Made by a program: the position numbers and the translations under genes. This document shows positions 10,914-20,718 of a stretch of DNA of 64,000 nucleotides, piece by piece (position 1 is the first letter of the stretch; every line of letters begins with the position of its first letter). The stretch comes from Diadophis punctatus similis (Eukaryota > Chordata > Lepidosauria > Squamata > Dipsadidae). A model generated the notes under the pieces. That model saw nothing but the letters and a program-made list of their open reading frames with translations. It did not search any database and was not told the DNA's origin. Location of the stretch: the NCBI GenBank assembly GCA_023053685.1, contig JALIGW010000002.1, forward strand, positions 245,674,177 to 245,738,176, given 5' to 3'.

Positions 10914-12131
10914 TTATACTTTTAACACCTCCCCATCTTTGTGAGTCCGTTTGTGGACCACTAAGTGCGCGCTGCAGGTAAAGCACCTTCCGCAAATCAG
11001 ACAGGAGTAAGGTTTCTCCCCCGTGTGGATTCTCTGGTGCTGCATGAGGTGCGCGCTCTGGCTGAAACTTTTCCCACAAGTGCCGCATTTGTAGGGTTTC
11101 TCGCCCGTGTGGGTCCGTTCGTGCTTCACCACATCCGAACTGGTGGTGAAGCTTTTCCCGCACAGGGAACATTTATAGGGTTTCTCCCCCGTGTGGATCC
11201 TTTTGTGCTTCACGAGATCCGAGCTGGAGCGAAAGCTTTTCCCGCAGGCCGGGCATTTGCAGGGTTTCTCGCCCGTGTGCGTCCTCTCGTGCTGGGTGAG
11301 GATCATGCTCTGGCTGAAGCACTTCCCGCAGTACGAGCATTTGTAAGGTCTCTCCCCCGTGTGGCTCCGCTGGTGTTTCACGAGACCCGAATTGGAAGCG
11401 AAACTCTCCCCGCACGTGAGGCAGGTGTACGGCTTCTCGCCCGTGTGCGTCCTCTCGTGCTGGATCAGGTTCGAGCTGCGTTTGAAGCTCTTCTCGCACA
11501 GGGAGCAGTTGTACGGTTTATCTTCCGTGTGGGTCTTTTTGTGGTTGACAAAGTTGGAGCTGGTGGTGAAGCGCTTCCCGCACTCGGGACACTGATAGGG
11601 CCGTTCCCCCGTGTGGGTCCTCTGATGGGTCATGAGATGGGCATTGGAGCAGAAGCTTTTCCCGCAGAGGAAGCACTTGTACGGCTTCTCCGCCGTGTGG
11701 AAGCGTTCGTGAACGATCAGGTAGGAGCGTTGATTGAACCGCTTCTCGCACACGGTACACTTGTACGGCTTCTCTCCCGTGTGTATCCTCTCGTGTTTCA
11801 CGAGATCCGAGCTCTGGTGGAAGCTCCTCCCGCAGTCCGCGCACTTGTAGGGCTTCTCCCCCGAGTGGTTTCGCTTTTGATGGCTGATCAGACTGGCGAT
11901 GCTAGAGAAACTCTTCCCGCAATCGGAGCATATATAAGACGTCCCTTCGACAGGATGGCCTTCTTCCAGCACAGGGATCATGCTTGGCAGGCCCACTGAT
12001 CCGTGTTGGATCTCACAGATCCCTTCCACTTTGTGGAAACCCGGAATGTCTGGGGCTGTTTCCAGGAAGGAAACACATGGTTCCAGGAATCCAGGAGTCG
12101 TCACGCCGACCGTTTCCTCATGGTCGTCCAT
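10914..12131 (-). CDS. gene A: C2H2 zinc-finger protein, terminal exon, 12 fingers
   Basis: A 405-residue reading frame from the ATG at 12131 to the stop at 10914. Residues 1-65 are acidic with no SCAN or KRAB match. Residues 66 to about 397 form twelve consecutive C2H2 fingers (CX2CX12HX3H; the first ends HX4H) joined mostly by TGEKP/TGERP linkers, with TAEKP and TEDKP variants. Such arrays bind DNA in the nucleus. Helix positions -1,2,3,6 run SASS, QSDK, QSYV, SAHT, TSNN, RSNQ, SSGK, QMIQ, SSDK, TSDK, QAHQ, CAHV. A pyrimidine tract and AG lie just upstream on the minus strand (GACAG/ATGGAC, or AACGAAG/CGAGC), so this is probably a 3' exon whose 5' partners were not found. Both possible acceptors give phase 0, unlike genes B and C (phase 1). 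The open frame continues upstream into a MITE, so the start is uncertain. Ortholog identity is not assignable. Confidence 0.88.
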   Translation of the reverse strand: MDDHEETVGVTTPGFLEPCVSFLETAPDIPGFHKVEGICEIQHGSVGLPSMIPVLEEGHPVEGTSYICSDCGKSFSSIASLISHQKRNHSGEKPYKCADCGRSFHQSSDLVKHERIHTGEKPYKCTVCEKRFNQRSYLIVHERFHTAEKPYKCFLCGKSFCSNAHLMTHQRTHTGERPYQCPECGKRFTTSSNFVNHKKTHTEDKPYNCSLCEKSFKRSSNLIQHERTHTGEKPYTCLTCGESFASNSGLVKHQRSHTGERPYKCSYCGKCFSQSMILTQHERTHTGEKPCKCPACGKSFRSSSDLVKHKRIHTGEKPYKCSLCGKSFTTSSDVVKHERTHTGEKPYKCGTCGKSFSQSAHLMQHQRIHTGEKPYSCLICGRCFTCSAHLVVHKRTHKDGEVLKV

Positions 12132-12470
12132 CTGTCCACCAGCCGCTCGCTTCGTTAAAAAGAAAAACAAAGAAAGATGAATCAGGTGACGTTCCAAAAG
12201 ATTATAACGATGGTCCTCGACTTTACGACCACAATTGAGTCCAAAATCTCTGTGGCTAAGCGAGACATTCATTAAATGAGCTTTGCCCCATTTTGCAACC
12301 TTTCTTGCCACAGAGGTTAAGTGAATCACTGCCGTTGTTATGTTAGTCACACGGTTGTTAAGTGAACCTGGCTTCCCCATCGAGTTGACTTGTCATAAGG
12401 TGCCAAACAGGTGATCACATGATACCGGGAGGGGGGGGACACTTTGCAGTGAACCCGGGTCATGTGATTA

Positions 12471-13482
12471 CCGTATTTTTCAGAGTATAAGACGCACCGA
12501 AGTATAAGACGCACCTTAGTTTTGGGGGAGGAAAACAAGGGGGAAAAGGCCTCTGCCTCCAAGCAATTTGCCAAACAGCAAACAGCAAACAGCACAGATG
12601 ATATACACTGTTTGCTGTGTATTTCTGTGCATGTGTGCCTGACCCATAGAAATATCAAAGAATTGGAGAAATGTACATTATGCCAGAAAGTTTTCTTAAA
12701 TGTAGTCACACTAACTCTTCCCAATTATTTAAATAGATCTACTCCAAGGTAACTAAACTCTAATACGAAACAGGATACTGTTACATTTCATACTATACTT
12801 GTACAGAGCTGTTAAAATTAATTAGAATTTCTGGAAGTATACATTATTCTCTATTATTTAAAAGAAGATACAATAGCACTGGGCCTCTTCAGAGCAAGCA
12901 TTTATTTTAAAAAGCTTCTTTATTTTGTTAAGTTGTCTAGAATTACAGGGATCTCCAACCTTGGCAACTTTAAGACTTGTGGACTTCAACTCCTAGAATT
13001 CCACAGCCAGCAAAGCTAACAAAGCTGACTGTTGAATTCTGGGAGTTGAAGTCCACAAGTCGTAAAGTTGCCAAAGTTGGAGATCCCTGGCTCTAGAACA
13101 ATAATAAAGCAGTCTTTAAAAAGTAAGTCTAATAATTTGAACATTCTACAGACATTTAGTTATTCACTTACCCCCTTCCATCCAGTTCAGCAAAAAATAA
13201 AAATCTGTATCTCTGCCAGCTATTTGCCTCTTTGTAGTTAGTTTCACTTTCATTTTTCCACGTGGCAAACCTAATCAGCTGTAGATCGGGAAACTGCTAC
13301 TGACTTGCTTGGCTTTGCAGGCTCTTCCCTCTTTCCTGCAAGCAGGTAAATTGCTGGAAGACAGAGGCCAAAGAGTGGGGGTGGCTGGGTGGGTGGGGCT
13401 GCATTCAGTGTATAAGACGCACCCAAGTTTTCACCCTCTTTTGGGGGGTAAAAAGGTGCATCTTATACTCCGAAAAATACGG
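12471..13482. mobile_element. CCGTATTTTTC element, 1-kb form
   Basis: 1012 bp with inverted ends CCGTATTTTTCAGAGTATAA and TATACTCCGAAAAATACGG, flanked by TA (12469-12470, 13483-13484). A closely related copy is at 43183-44191. The interior has no recognisable transposase, so it is nonautonomous, moved by a Tc1/mariner-like enzyme by inference from the TA target. Confidence 0.85.
12946..13089. mobile_element. CAGGGATCTCCAACC hAT MITE inside the 1-kb element
   Basis: A full palindromic copy with ends CAGGGATCTCCAACC and GTTGGAGATCCCTG. The 43.2-kb copy of the host element carries part of the same MITE at the same place (43641 onward), so it inserted before the host element spread. Confidence 0.8.
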
Positions 13483-13680
13483 TACCTTTTGCGACCTTCT
13501 GATAAGCGAAGTCAATGGGGGGAAGCGAGGTTCACTTAACCACCGTGTCAGTACGTGAACAACTGCATTTAAAACTGTGGCAAGAAAGGTCATACAATGA
13601 GGCAAAACTCCCTTAACCACTGTCTTGCTTAGCAACGGAAAACTTGAAGCTCAGGGGTGGTCATAAGTCAAGGACTACCT

Positions 13681-14374
13681 AAATTAAATAAATACATGTA
13701 AAAAAAATTTGTCGTGATCCCCTCGGAGCCTCATGTGGATTGGGGGCAAGTCTAAAGACAGTTAAATAAATAAATAAATCATTTTTCTATTGCACGGAAC
13801 TCCTGCTCAGTCCAAGTAGTTCCTATTATGTGACAAGATGAAATTGAGCACACGTAAAGAGGAGTGACTCATCTCTTTGATCGCCGTCTAAAAGCGAACA
13901 AATGCTTCCCTTGTTTCTATCATTGGGGGCTTTTCATCACCTTCTAGACTAGAGATTGACTCTCGCTTGGAAAGACGCTAGCCAGATGAATGAATGAATT
14001 CAGCGATCCAAATAAAGATCTTACTTTGGTCCAAAATATCACGTCGGCTATTCAGTTTCTCTACTCCATGACAGACGGCGGAAGAAAAGGGAAAGAGGAT
14101 TATTGTTATCAATGGGTTTATTTCAAATGACTGAGACTCCAGCAGGAACATTCTAGACGTGTTCTCCAAAAGCGTTTCCCCTCCTTACGTGTTTCTTTGA
14201 TAATGCAAAGAGAAAGCTAGATAAAAGCTCCACTTTAAACGGGAAAGCTTGGCAGGGAAAAAAATCCCTGTCATTTATGATAAATAAAGCACTGGGCCTG
14301 GGAAGCACCCATCCCCAATTAGCTTTTGCAATTGTGCCTTTGAACAGAAATCTTTGGCGAAGATACTTGCAGGG
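13681..14374. other. no gene recognised
   Basis: A short (AAAT)n stretch lies near 13765-13780. I see no exon with domain similarity on either strand. Confidence 0.5.
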
Positions 14375-14696
14375 CAGGGGTGGGTTCAACTTACCGGTTT
14401 GTATTGCTCCCTTCACGCGCGCGTCCCCACATGCGATTTGGCTTCCGCGCATGCTCAGAAGCAGGAATTAGCCCGAAACACAGCTGAGGAGCTCATCAGC
14501 TGTGCTTCGGGGGAAGAAATAAAGGTCAGAATTCACCCGCGGGCAGGTGGGAGGGCCCTTTTTCAAGCCGTGAAAGGGGAAAAATTCACACAAAACCCCC
14601 CAAAAAAGATGGCCGCGCGCACGGAACGGCACTGACAGTGACGTCACCAGTGGGTCGCTACCGGTTCGGGCAATTCGGAGGAGGAACCCACCCCTC
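14375..14696. mobile_element. CAGGGGTGGGTTCC hAT-like element, complete
   Basis: Starts CAGGGGTGGGTTCAAC and ends GGAACCCACCCCTC, with a perfect 8-bp duplication TTGCAGGG (14367-14374, 14697-14704). It contains GAGGAGCTCATCAGCTGTGC, also found in copies near 22.97 and 55.43 kb. Confidence 0.85.
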
Positions 14697-14704
14697 TTGC
14701 AGGG

Positions 14705-15182
14705 GGTCTGATCTTTTCAAACACTGCACATCTGTCTGTCCAGCTGGGATTTAGCAAGCAGGGTTTGGCTTGTCCTCCCCACAGTCTATTCTGGCTCTTT
14801 TCATGCAAGGTTGAGAAGCCAAATTGAGTTGAAGGGTGTGTGTGTGTGTCCAACCTTGGAGCCCTAGTAATCTACTTAAAGGGGCAGAAGCCTCTTCTTT
14901 TTGTACACTGCACTATCAAATTCAGCAAGGTCTTAACAAAACGGGGTGGGGGAGTGGGGGTAGAACAGCTGTCAATCATCCATCTGCCTTTCACTTATTC
15001 TCAGGAACATCACAGCCTGAGGTCAGCTCCAATCCTTAGGACCTTCCAGAAAACCCTCCAAATGTGTGGGTGGGTGGGTGGTGTCTCCAAGCAAGCTGGA
15101 GATGCCCTGTCAGAGGGAGCTTGCCCATTGGTAATATTTCTAACACCTCTCCTCTCATAACCTTGTTTATTTAACAGGGATA
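14705..15182. other. no gene recognised
   Basis: Includes a short (GT)n run near 14836-14848. No domain or named repeat is seen. Confidence 0.5.
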
Positions 15183-15375
15183 ACAGAATAACAGAGTTGG
15201 AAGGATCCTTAGAGGTCATCTAGTCTACACACCACACCACATATACCATTTCAGACAAATGGCTGTCCAAACTCTTCTTAAAAGCCTCCAGTGATGGAGC
15301 ACCCACAACTTCAGAAGGCAAGCCCTTCCCACTGGTGGTTTGTTCTCACGGTCGGGAAATTGGTTTTGATTGCTA
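15183..15375 (-). mobile_element. CR1 LINE 3' fragment
   Basis: Antisense CR1 end with ACAGAGTTGGAAGGATCC, CAGACAAATGGCTGTCC and CTCCAGTGATGGAGCACCC. Confidence 0.75.
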
Positions 15376-15689
15376 CTGAAATGTACTGCTATGGTTGCTA
15401 AGGGTTTGCAACAAACAAAACGTTTGCAATTGAATGATTTAATTCCTGGTTCTATTTGCATCCCCTCCCAGAGCCACTCCGTGAAACAGATGAGCACCCA
15501 GGGATATCTGACAAATAAATAAAATAAAACAAAGGCACCCCAGTTTGCAAAGGTTTGGCTGCAACCCCCTCCCCCCTTTTCCCCCATGCAAGGAAACATC
15601 TGTCTGCTTTTGCGGAGCTCAGATCAGGTTTAAGGCAGAGAAGCAAAAGGAGCTTTTTATTTGGGGGGGTTCCCTCTTCTCCATTTAAA

Positions 15690-16350
15690 GTGGGCGGAGG
15701 AGGATCCCTCCCATTCCCCCCCCCCATTTCCCCAGTTAAGCGGCTGCGCTCCCTCCCCTCCCCTCCCGGCTCTGCCCCCCCCCCCCTCTCCAAGCTCCTT
15801 TTGTCTGCAAAAACCAGTCTCGGGGGGGGGGGGGGAACGGCGGGGCCTCCTCCCCGCTCAACCCCACCTGCAAGGTGCGACTCGGAAGCCGCTTCTCCGA
15901 AAAGCCACGGCGATCGCAAATGCCGCCAGGCGGGCCAGCCTCCGCCGGAGCGATGGGAAGTGCGCCGCCGGCGGGGGGGGGGGGGGGGGCGTGAGGGGGG
16001 GGAACGAGAGAAGAGGAAGTGGCGAGGAGGGGGAACGTAAGGGAGATGGAACAGGAAGTGGCCTTCCCTTTTATCGCCCCCCCCTCGCTCGGTCGTTGGT
16101 ACGGTCTCTCTAGGAATCGGGGTGGCCATCCCTTTCATTGCCCCCCTTGCTCGCGCGTTCGTACGGTCTATCTAGGAACTGGGTGGGCCTTCACTTTTAT
16201 CGCCCCCCTCGCTCGCGCGTTCGTGCGGTCACTCTAGGAATTGGGGTGTCAGGCTCGACTGTCAGCCCCCACCCCCACGAACGTTCTATTCGGGGATCTG
16301 GCAGGTCCGAACTACAAAGAGCGTCGCCTAACACATATGTTGGACTCCGA
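15690..16350. promoter_or_regulatory. CpG-rich block, candidate promoter (perhaps gene A)
   Basis: A strongly GC- and CpG-rich block with poly-C and poly-G runs and GGAAGTG (ETS-like) words stands out from the surroundings. On the minus strand, TTGCAG/GTGGGG with the break after 15868 could be the donor of a noncoding first exon leading to gene A, 3.7 kb downstream. That link is inference. Long ORFs through the block are GC artefacts. Confidence 0.5.
16061..16249. repeat. three-unit minisatellite of about 62 bp
   Basis: Units at 16061-16125, 16126-16187 and 16188-16249 each hold a CTTTTATCGCCCCCC-like start, CGCTCG.GCGTTCGT, ACGGTC and CTAGGAA. The repeat lies within the CpG-rich block. Confidence 0.85.
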
Positions 16351-16974
16351 CACCCATCGTGCTTATAAGTTATGGGCGTTGGAGTTTGCAAGGTGCCAGG
16401 CTGGGGAAGGCTGGCTTCATGGAGGAGGGTGAATGGATGTGTTTTATTTTTTTGAAGGCACCTGAATGTTCAGAAGGCTCGGCAGTTTGAAAAGCTGGGA
16501 TTTGAGACTTTCGCACCATTTTCTTCAACATATAATAAACTGAGATTTCGAAAGTTAAAAAGACTGATCTGCCAGCAAGCCTCAAAATAAAGATACAGAG
16601 AAAAAAAATCTCTTGGTTTGCATTTGACACTTGGACTAAAATTAATTAAGAGCACTTCATTGGCTCCATCAAAAAAACCAGAATCCTCTCAATATAAGGA
16701 GAAATCAAAATTCAACCCACTATTAATAAATCCACACATAGGAAATAATCTATATATCTGAGGGCAATTGTCCTTCCCAGACTTGTCCTCAGGGCAACAT
16801 CCAAATATACACATCTAATATACATACCTCACAATCAAAGCTCAGGTCAGGAGCACCTCAATCTGCAAATTTAAATATCAAACCTGCTTGTCACATTATA
16901 ATGTATATCTTAATGGTACATCCCTAACAATGTAGGCTACTTTTAACAGTTTGTTTGTTGTTTGTTTGTTTGTT
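16351..16974. other. no gene recognised
   Basis: AT-rich unique-looking sequence with a (TTTG)n stretch near 16950-16972. Nothing coding is seen. Confidence 0.5.
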
Positions 16975-17270
16975 GTTTAAGCAACTAAGACGATTAAGGG
17001 CCTGGAGACTAAAACATGAACAATTGCAGGAATTGGCTTTGAAACAAAGGACTACAGGTGACATGATAACAGTGTTCCAATATTTGAGGGGCTGCCACAA
17101 AGAAGAGTGGGTCAACTTATTTTCCAAAGACAAGAAGCAATGGATGGAAACTAATCAAGGACAGAAGCAGCCTAGAACTAAGGAGAAATTTCTTAACAGT
17201 TAGAACAATTAATCAGCGGAACAACTTGCCTTCAGAAGTTGTGGGTGCTCCATCACTGGAGGCATTTTTT

Positions 17271-17341
<71 letters not shown>

Positions 17342-17985
17342 TTTTATTTGTCAACAAGTGCAAGGAAACAGGACACATGAAAAAAATGGCACAAATAAAT
17401 GGATATAAAGAAGCAAAATATAGCCATAAACACATAAAATGAGTACATACAAATGGGTACAGTAGGACAGGGACGGTAGGCACGTTGGTGCGCTTATGCA
17501 CGCCCCCTTAGGGACCTCTTAAGAAATGTGTAAGGTCCACGGTAGACAGTTTAAGGTAAAAGATATGGGAGTTAGAGAAACTAACAACAGGATCAGGTAA
17601 AGTGTTCCAGACATTTACTACTCTATTGCAGAAGTCTTATTTTCTGCAATCAAGATTAGAGCGGAATACATTTATTTTGTATCTATTGATAGCCCTAGTG
17701 TTATTGTAGTTGAAATTAAAGTAGTCGTTAACAGGTAGGACATTAAGGTAGATGATCTTGTGTACTAAGCTTAGGTCGGAACGTAGACGGCATAGTTCAA
17801 GGTTATCCAGGCCAAAAATTTCAAGTCTACTGGAATAAGGAATTTTATTGAGAGCAGAGGAGTTGAGTACTCTTCTTGTAAAATATCTCTTTTGTCTGAA
17901 GTGGTGTAGGGTTTCCTGCCTAAGGAGGGGGTTGGACTAGAAGACCTCCAAGGTCCCTTCCAAGTCTGGTATTCTGTTAACCACT
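16975..17985 (+). mobile_element. CR1 LINE 3' region split by another CR1
   Basis: 16975-17265 is sense CR1 (AACTAATCAAGGACAGAAGC, TTGCCTTCAGAAGTTGTGGG). It resumes at about 17890 with TTTGTCTGAAGTGGTGTAGG and ends near 17980 with GGTCCCTTCCAAGTCTGG. The interruption is an antisense CR1. Confidence 0.8.
17268..17890 (-). mobile_element. antisense CR1 LINE end with (ATTT)n tail, nested
   Basis: A (TTTA)n tract at 17270-17347 is followed by TTGTCAACAAGTGC, GCGCTTATGCACGCCCC and CTCTTCTTGTAAAATATC. The last is the complement of the TACTTCACAAGAAGAG region seen in the CR1 copies at 28.5 and 38.0 kb. Confidence 0.82.
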
Positions 17986-18219
17986 GTATGTGGTTGAATG
18001 AATAAACTACTCCCACTTCCAGCAGCTGCCATTTGGGTTTATTTGTGACTGGGTTCACGAAAATCAGACCAAGAAAATTAGTCTAACAAGACCATAAGAT
18101 AAAATCATGGGGGAAAACCTATCATCGGCCTAATCCTCTGTTTTTTTCAACCTTGGCAGCTCGAAGATGCATAGACTTCAATTTCCAGAATTCCTCAGTC
18201 AGCCTTGTTTGCTGCATCC

Positions 18220-18485
18220 TGCGGTCAAATGACCACGATTTACAATGTTTTTGTCAAAAAAAAATCATTTATTTCTGGTTTTCCTCAAAAATGCCCCATA
18301 ACGAACAATGAGTTTGTTTAATGACCGCAAATTCACTTTGTGACTAGGGTGATTTGCTTAACTATCGCAATAAAGGTCATAAAATTGGATCAAGCACATG
18401 ATTACCCTCTTTATAACCAACCTGATTTACGGCCATAATGGGCAGCCTCCATTATGGTCGTAAGACGAGAACTACCGGTACCTGT
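18220..18485. mobile_element. CAGGTAGTCC MITE, heavily diverged
   Basis: CGGTCAAATGACCACGATTT, CTTTGTGACTAGGGTG and a terminal GTCGTAAGACGAGAACTACC indicate an old copy of the family. Confidence 0.55.
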
Positions 18486-18586
18486 ACTCAACCCTGTAAT
18501 AAGGTTTGAAGGCATCAAGAGTTGTACCTGGTAAGTTGGGTATTTAAAATAAAAGGACATATACACTGAGTGGTGGACATGAGATA

Positions 18587-19735
18587 CGAGGGTGAGTCAA
18601 AAAGTAAATCCATTTTCTTTATTTCAGGTGAAGTTTTTGATAAAATTACCTGAAATTTTTCCCAGTTATAAATGATTATATCATTTACGTTCTGAAATAT
18701 TTTGTTTCTTACTTTTCAGTTTTGTAGACTCACAAGAAAAATTCAAAATGGCTGCCCCCTTAGAGTTGCGTCAAAAACGAAGAGCAGTGATTGAATTCCT
18801 TGTTGCTGAGGAGGAAACCCCTGTGAACATTCACAGACGATTACAAAATGTGTTTGAGGACAATACTTTAGATTATAGAGGGTTTGAAAGAGGGTTTGAG
18901 AGGCAAACATTATTCCAGGGACGAGGAAGTAAAAACTGCAGTGAAGAAGTGGCTCAAAGAACAGTCAACAAAATTTTACGAGGCAGGGATACATGCTCTC
19001 ATTCGAAGGTGGAACATTGCTATTGAGAGAAACAGTGACTATGTTGAGAAGTAGGGATGTGATCCACAGAGGACCAGCTTCATTTTGATGTATGCTTAAG
19101 GTGACCAGATTTTATTTTTTGTAAAGCGGGACACCATTGATGGGGGGGTTTTCTAGGGGAGCAAGATGGGAGGGGTCTGTCTCTCTTATCCTGCAGCTTT
19201 GTACACCCGCAACACCCCCCCTTCATCGCAGCCAGGGGTGGGTTCCTACTGGCGCAGGCTTACCTGTTCGTCGCCGCAGAGCCAGGGGTGAAATCCTGCC
19301 GGTTCGGCTAGGACAGTCATTCGGCGTAGAGCCGATGGAACTGGCAGCGGTCGTGGCGCGGGGCTTCTCCCGCCCACTTCCCCCACCCGGCTGGACGCCG
19401 CCATTCGGGTTATTTTGTCCTCTGTGCATGCGCAAAGCGTTCTGCGCATGCACAGAGGGCAAAATAACCCGAATGGCGGCGTCCAGTCGGGCAGGGGAAG
19501 TGGGTGGGAGAAGCCCTGCGCCGCGACCGCCGCCAGTTCCATCGGCTCTATGCCGAACGACTGTCCTGGCCGAAAAAAGCGGGACTTTTTTGAAACGCCG
19601 CGGGACAAATTATTAAAAAGTGGGACTATTCCGCCAAAAGCGGGACGTCTGGTCACCTTATGTATGCTACATGTTCCTGTGTTGGTAACTATACCTGTCC
19701 TAAAGAAAATGGAATTACTTTTTGACTCACCCTTG
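18587..19735 (+). pseudogene. mariner transposon, internally deleted, with a nested hAT
   Basis: Termini CGAGGGTGAGTCAAAAAGTA and TACTTTTTGACTCACCCTTG are flanked by TA (18585-18586, 19736-19737). An ATG at 18748 opens a mariner-type N-terminal helix-turn-helix region (LRQKRRAVIEFLVAEEE). At about 18900 the sequence jumps to the transposase C-terminus (AVKKWLKEQS, GIHALIRRWN) in another frame, followed by a stop near 19050. The catalytic middle is missing, so it cannot encode an active enzyme. A hAT element sits at 19097-19660. Confidence 0.85.
19097..19660. mobile_element. TAAGGTGACCAGA hAT-like element, complete
   Basis: Ends TAAGGTGACCAGA and TCTGGTCACCTTA, with exact 8-bp duplication TGTATGCT (19089-19096, 19661-19668). 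It encloses a long palindrome (about 19305-19575) of CAGGGGTGAAATCC type, centred near 19436 on GCATGCGCAAAGCG. Sister copy: 27143-27925. Confidence 0.88.
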
Positions 19736-19853
19736 TATAATGGAAGCTAAAACTCAGTTTAAAAAGTGAGGTCTTAATTTTAAAAAAGTACAAAGCAAAC
19801 ATTACTGAGACAAAAACATTGCAAAAGCTTGTCTTTTTGTCAGATGTCCGAAT

Positions 19854-20140
19854 GCAGAGGTCCCCAACATGTGGGCTGCGGCCCACTACAAGGCCATGGG
19901 CTAAACTCCACTGGGCGCATGAGTGGCCAGCTGGTGCGCACGCCTCGGAGTGCATGAACAGCCCCGCTTGTGCAAGCCTCATGGACGCTCGCAGCCTCAC
20001 TCGTGCTACCATTGCCACGAACGTTGCCGGTGCACGCAGGCGCACATGCACTTGCCCTTCCCACCAAATCATCCCGTCTTTCCCCCCTCCCTCCCCCTGT
20101 TCCAGGCCGCCAACCCAGAAAGGCTGGGAAACAATGTCCT
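19854..20140. mobile_element. CAGGGGTCCCCAACC hAT-like element, diverged
   Basis: Starts CAGAGGTCCCCAACATG, contains GCTGCGGCCCACTAC, and ends near AAGGCTGGGAAACAATGTCC. The target duplication is no longer clear. Confidence 0.6.
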
Positions 20141-20262
20141 AATGGGAGACCTTTTCTTCTGGCGCCTTGAGAACTACCTACTCTTCTTCCTTCGAGCCCT
20201 GAGAATCACAATCATTTTTGCGAATTAATGAAGGCCAGTTTTGGGTAGCCTTTGGATGTAAC

Positions 20263-20597
20263 TGTCACAATGTGAATATTGTCAGCTTGTGCATCTCTAT
20301 GTTTTCTACTGTTTCTTGTATTTATGGTCAAGCAGACGTATGATATATTCTATTACGCATGTCTGCATTCCTAAAGTCAACTCCTTTTTTCTCTTCCGCC
20401 ATTTCTGCTGAAGGTAGAAGTGATTTATTCATTAGCCGATAAGATGTAGCTTAATAAGGATTCTTTTTATTATTTTCTACTGAAATAAAATATTTTGTTA
20501 ATTAGATTTGAATCTCGGTTTTATTTTCTAAGTAAGAATGTTTTCAAAGGAGCAAAGATCCATCGACCTCCGGAGGATTTATTCCCCCCCCTTAACA
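20263..20597 (+). mobile_element. solo LTR, 335 bp
   Basis: Begins TGTCACAATGTG and ends TTAACA, with a perfect 5-bp duplication GTAAC on both sides (20258-20262, 20598-20602). TG...CA ends plus 5-bp duplication indicate a solo LTR of a retrovirus-like or other LTR element. It contains GAAATAAAATATTTTG. No internal genes are present. On the minus strand it supplies AATAAA at 20578-20583, 136 nt after the gene B stop. Confidence 0.82.
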
Positions 20598-20718
20598 GTA
20601 ACCATCCATCGATACATATTTGCTATTGACACGCTTTGTTGTTGACACCCAACAAGCCCCAAGTCAGGACCATCAAGGTCCGGGCGTCCCTAAACTGATC
20701 CTCTTCCTTGAGTAGCTA

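Larger units (their letters stand above)
12209..13680. mobile_element. CAGGTAGTCC MITE split by a CCGTATTTTTC element
   Basis: The left part is 12209-12470 (GGTCCTCGACTTTACG onward) and the right part 13485-13680 (CCTTTTGCGACC to AAGGACTACCT). Joined, they form one MITE. The interruption lies at the GTGATTA/CCTTTTGCG junction. Confidence 0.82.

Noticed and set aside
10965..11999. 344-residue ORF on the plus strand opposite gene A
   Set aside because: It is the antisense shadow of the finger array; regular 84-nt periodicity mirrors the finger repeats and no domain is visible.
15452..16138. 228-residue minus ORF and plus ORFs in the CpG-rich block
   Set aside because: Composed of Pro/Arg/Gly runs from GC-rich sequence and poly-C/G tracts; no domain and no splice support.
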